Source: Algoriphagus halophilus (GTDB lineage Bacteria > Bacteroidota > Bacteroidia > Cytophagales > Cyclobacteriaceae). From it: 64,000 nucleotides of DNA. The notes beneath the pieces are model-generated. The model had not been told where the DNA came from, searched no databases, and saw only the letters and a program-made list of their open reading frames with translations. Every line of letters begins with the position of its first letter. Position 1 is the stretch's first letter. The stretch spans positions 2,728,001 through 2,792,000 of the forward strand of contig NZ_FSRC01000001.1 in NCBI RefSeq assembly GCF_900129785.1, written 5' to 3'. Position numbers and translations under genes: made by a program. Of this stretch, positions 63,723 through 64,000 are shown one piece after another.

Positions 63723-64000
63723 TTATTTTTCAAAGGTAATGGCATCCGGTTTTGCACCTAGCTGTTCCAGCGTTTCACTGATTGCTTTGACCATAGGATC
63801 TGGTCCGCAAACATAAAAGTGCTGAGAAAAATCTTGTACATGATTTTTCAGGAAGTCGGCGCCAATTCGACCATGCTCATGACCTGAAACCGTTTCCTTT
63901 TCAAGTATTGAAATAAAATTGCTTCCAAGGGTATCCTTGAAATAGCCCTCCAAAATCACATCTTCTTTGGTTTTATTAGCAAAGAAAAGGCGATTCCCTG
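63723..64000 (-). CDS. FAD/NAD(P)H oxidoreductase (ferredoxin reductase-like), C-terminal part
   Basis: The visible 92 residues are the C-terminus of a gene running off the right edge. The frame is open to base 64000 and reads GNRLFFANKTKEDVILEGYF at the edge, so the GTG at 63959 is internal and not a start. The end contains FYVCGPDPMVKAISETLEQ, the NAD-binding CGP motif found in flavodoxin/ferredoxin reductases. Electron partner is unknown. Confidence 0.78.
   Translation of the reverse strand, partial: GNRLFFANKTKEDVILEGYFKDTLGSNFISILEKETVSGHEHGRIGADFLKNHVQDFSQHFYVCGPDPMVKAISETLEQLGAKPDAITFEK

Noticed and set aside
63723..63959. GTG at 63959 as a real start codon
   Set aside because: The frame stays open to the window edge and reads as oxidoreductase sequence, so the gene continues outside.
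1..64000. CRISPR arrays, tRNA or rRNA genes, prophage, insertion sequences, integrase
   Set aside because: No direct-repeat spacers, cloverleaf-like or rRNA-like stretches, and no transposase or integrase coding sequence was seen; the REP-like element is the only mobile-DNA trace.

Overview
This 64 kb window is chromosomal DNA of a Bacteroidota member, most likely order Cytophagales (an Algoriphagus/Cyclobacteriaceae-like bacterium). The basis is two SusC/SusD outer-membrane uptake pairs, many exported lipoproteins with loose lipoboxes, LytS/LytTR signalling, small ECF sigma factors, moderate-to-low GC with AT-rich spacers, and several candidate promoters matching the Bacteroidota pattern TTG-N19-TAnnTTTG. 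The species assignment is inference. I see no rRNA, tRNA, CRISPR array, prophage, insertion sequence or integrase. The window reads as ordinary core and niche-adaptation chromosome.

Layout. 1-2255 (-) is the N-terminal ~750 residues of a large GAF-domain protein cut by the window edge, divergent from a K+-dependent-type membrane pyrophosphatase (2475-4682). 5141-9659 (+) is SusCD pair 1, followed by a PBP4-type D-Ala-D-Ala carboxypeptidase lipoprotein, an S9 peptidase and a YaeR-type glyoxalase-like protein. 18243-13600 (-) is SusCD pair 2, converging on that group at a bidirectional terminator. 18685-19855 holds DUF1801 and DUF1835 genes. 20958-19871 (-) is an ECF sigma factor overlapping a four-helix membrane protein. 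21110-26661 is a tight operon of a GSCFA protein, a thioredoxin-domain YyaL-type protein and priA, the last with a TTG start. 27700-30754 is a MacA/MacB-like export operon whose genes overlap by ATGA. 32896-30941 (-) is the aguB-aguA agmatine-to-putrescine operon with a consensus promoter.

33245-43548 is a looser region of singletons: a beta-propeller, methionine aminopeptidase, lipoproteins, a small membrane exporter, a class D beta-lactamase homologue, a PepSY-TM protein and an exported lipoprotein resembling PsiD-type decarboxylases. 43710-44844 is a second ECF sigma plus membrane-protein pair with the same architecture as the first. 45043-54692 is rich in exported hydrolases: a BNR/VPS10-like protein, epimerase, alpha/beta hydrolase, GH29 fucosidase-like enzyme and two amidohydrolases. 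54858-55286 (-) is an orphan ExbB/TolQ-like channel protein. 55499-57258 is a LytS/LytTR two-component pair. 57352-60689 is a membrane-protein cluster containing a small winged-helix regulator. It is flanked by two near-identical inverted repeats that look like its operators. The window closes with a CPA1 antiporter, a class C beta-lactamase-like lipoprotein and the 3' end of an oxidoreductase.

The best candidates for something undescribed are: the winged-helix module with duplicated TACTTTG-N5-CAAAGTA sites; the twice-occurring ECF-sigma/four-helix pair, whose membrane partner may be a new anti-sigma type; and the exported PsiD-like decarboxylase with an inverted-repeat array upstream.
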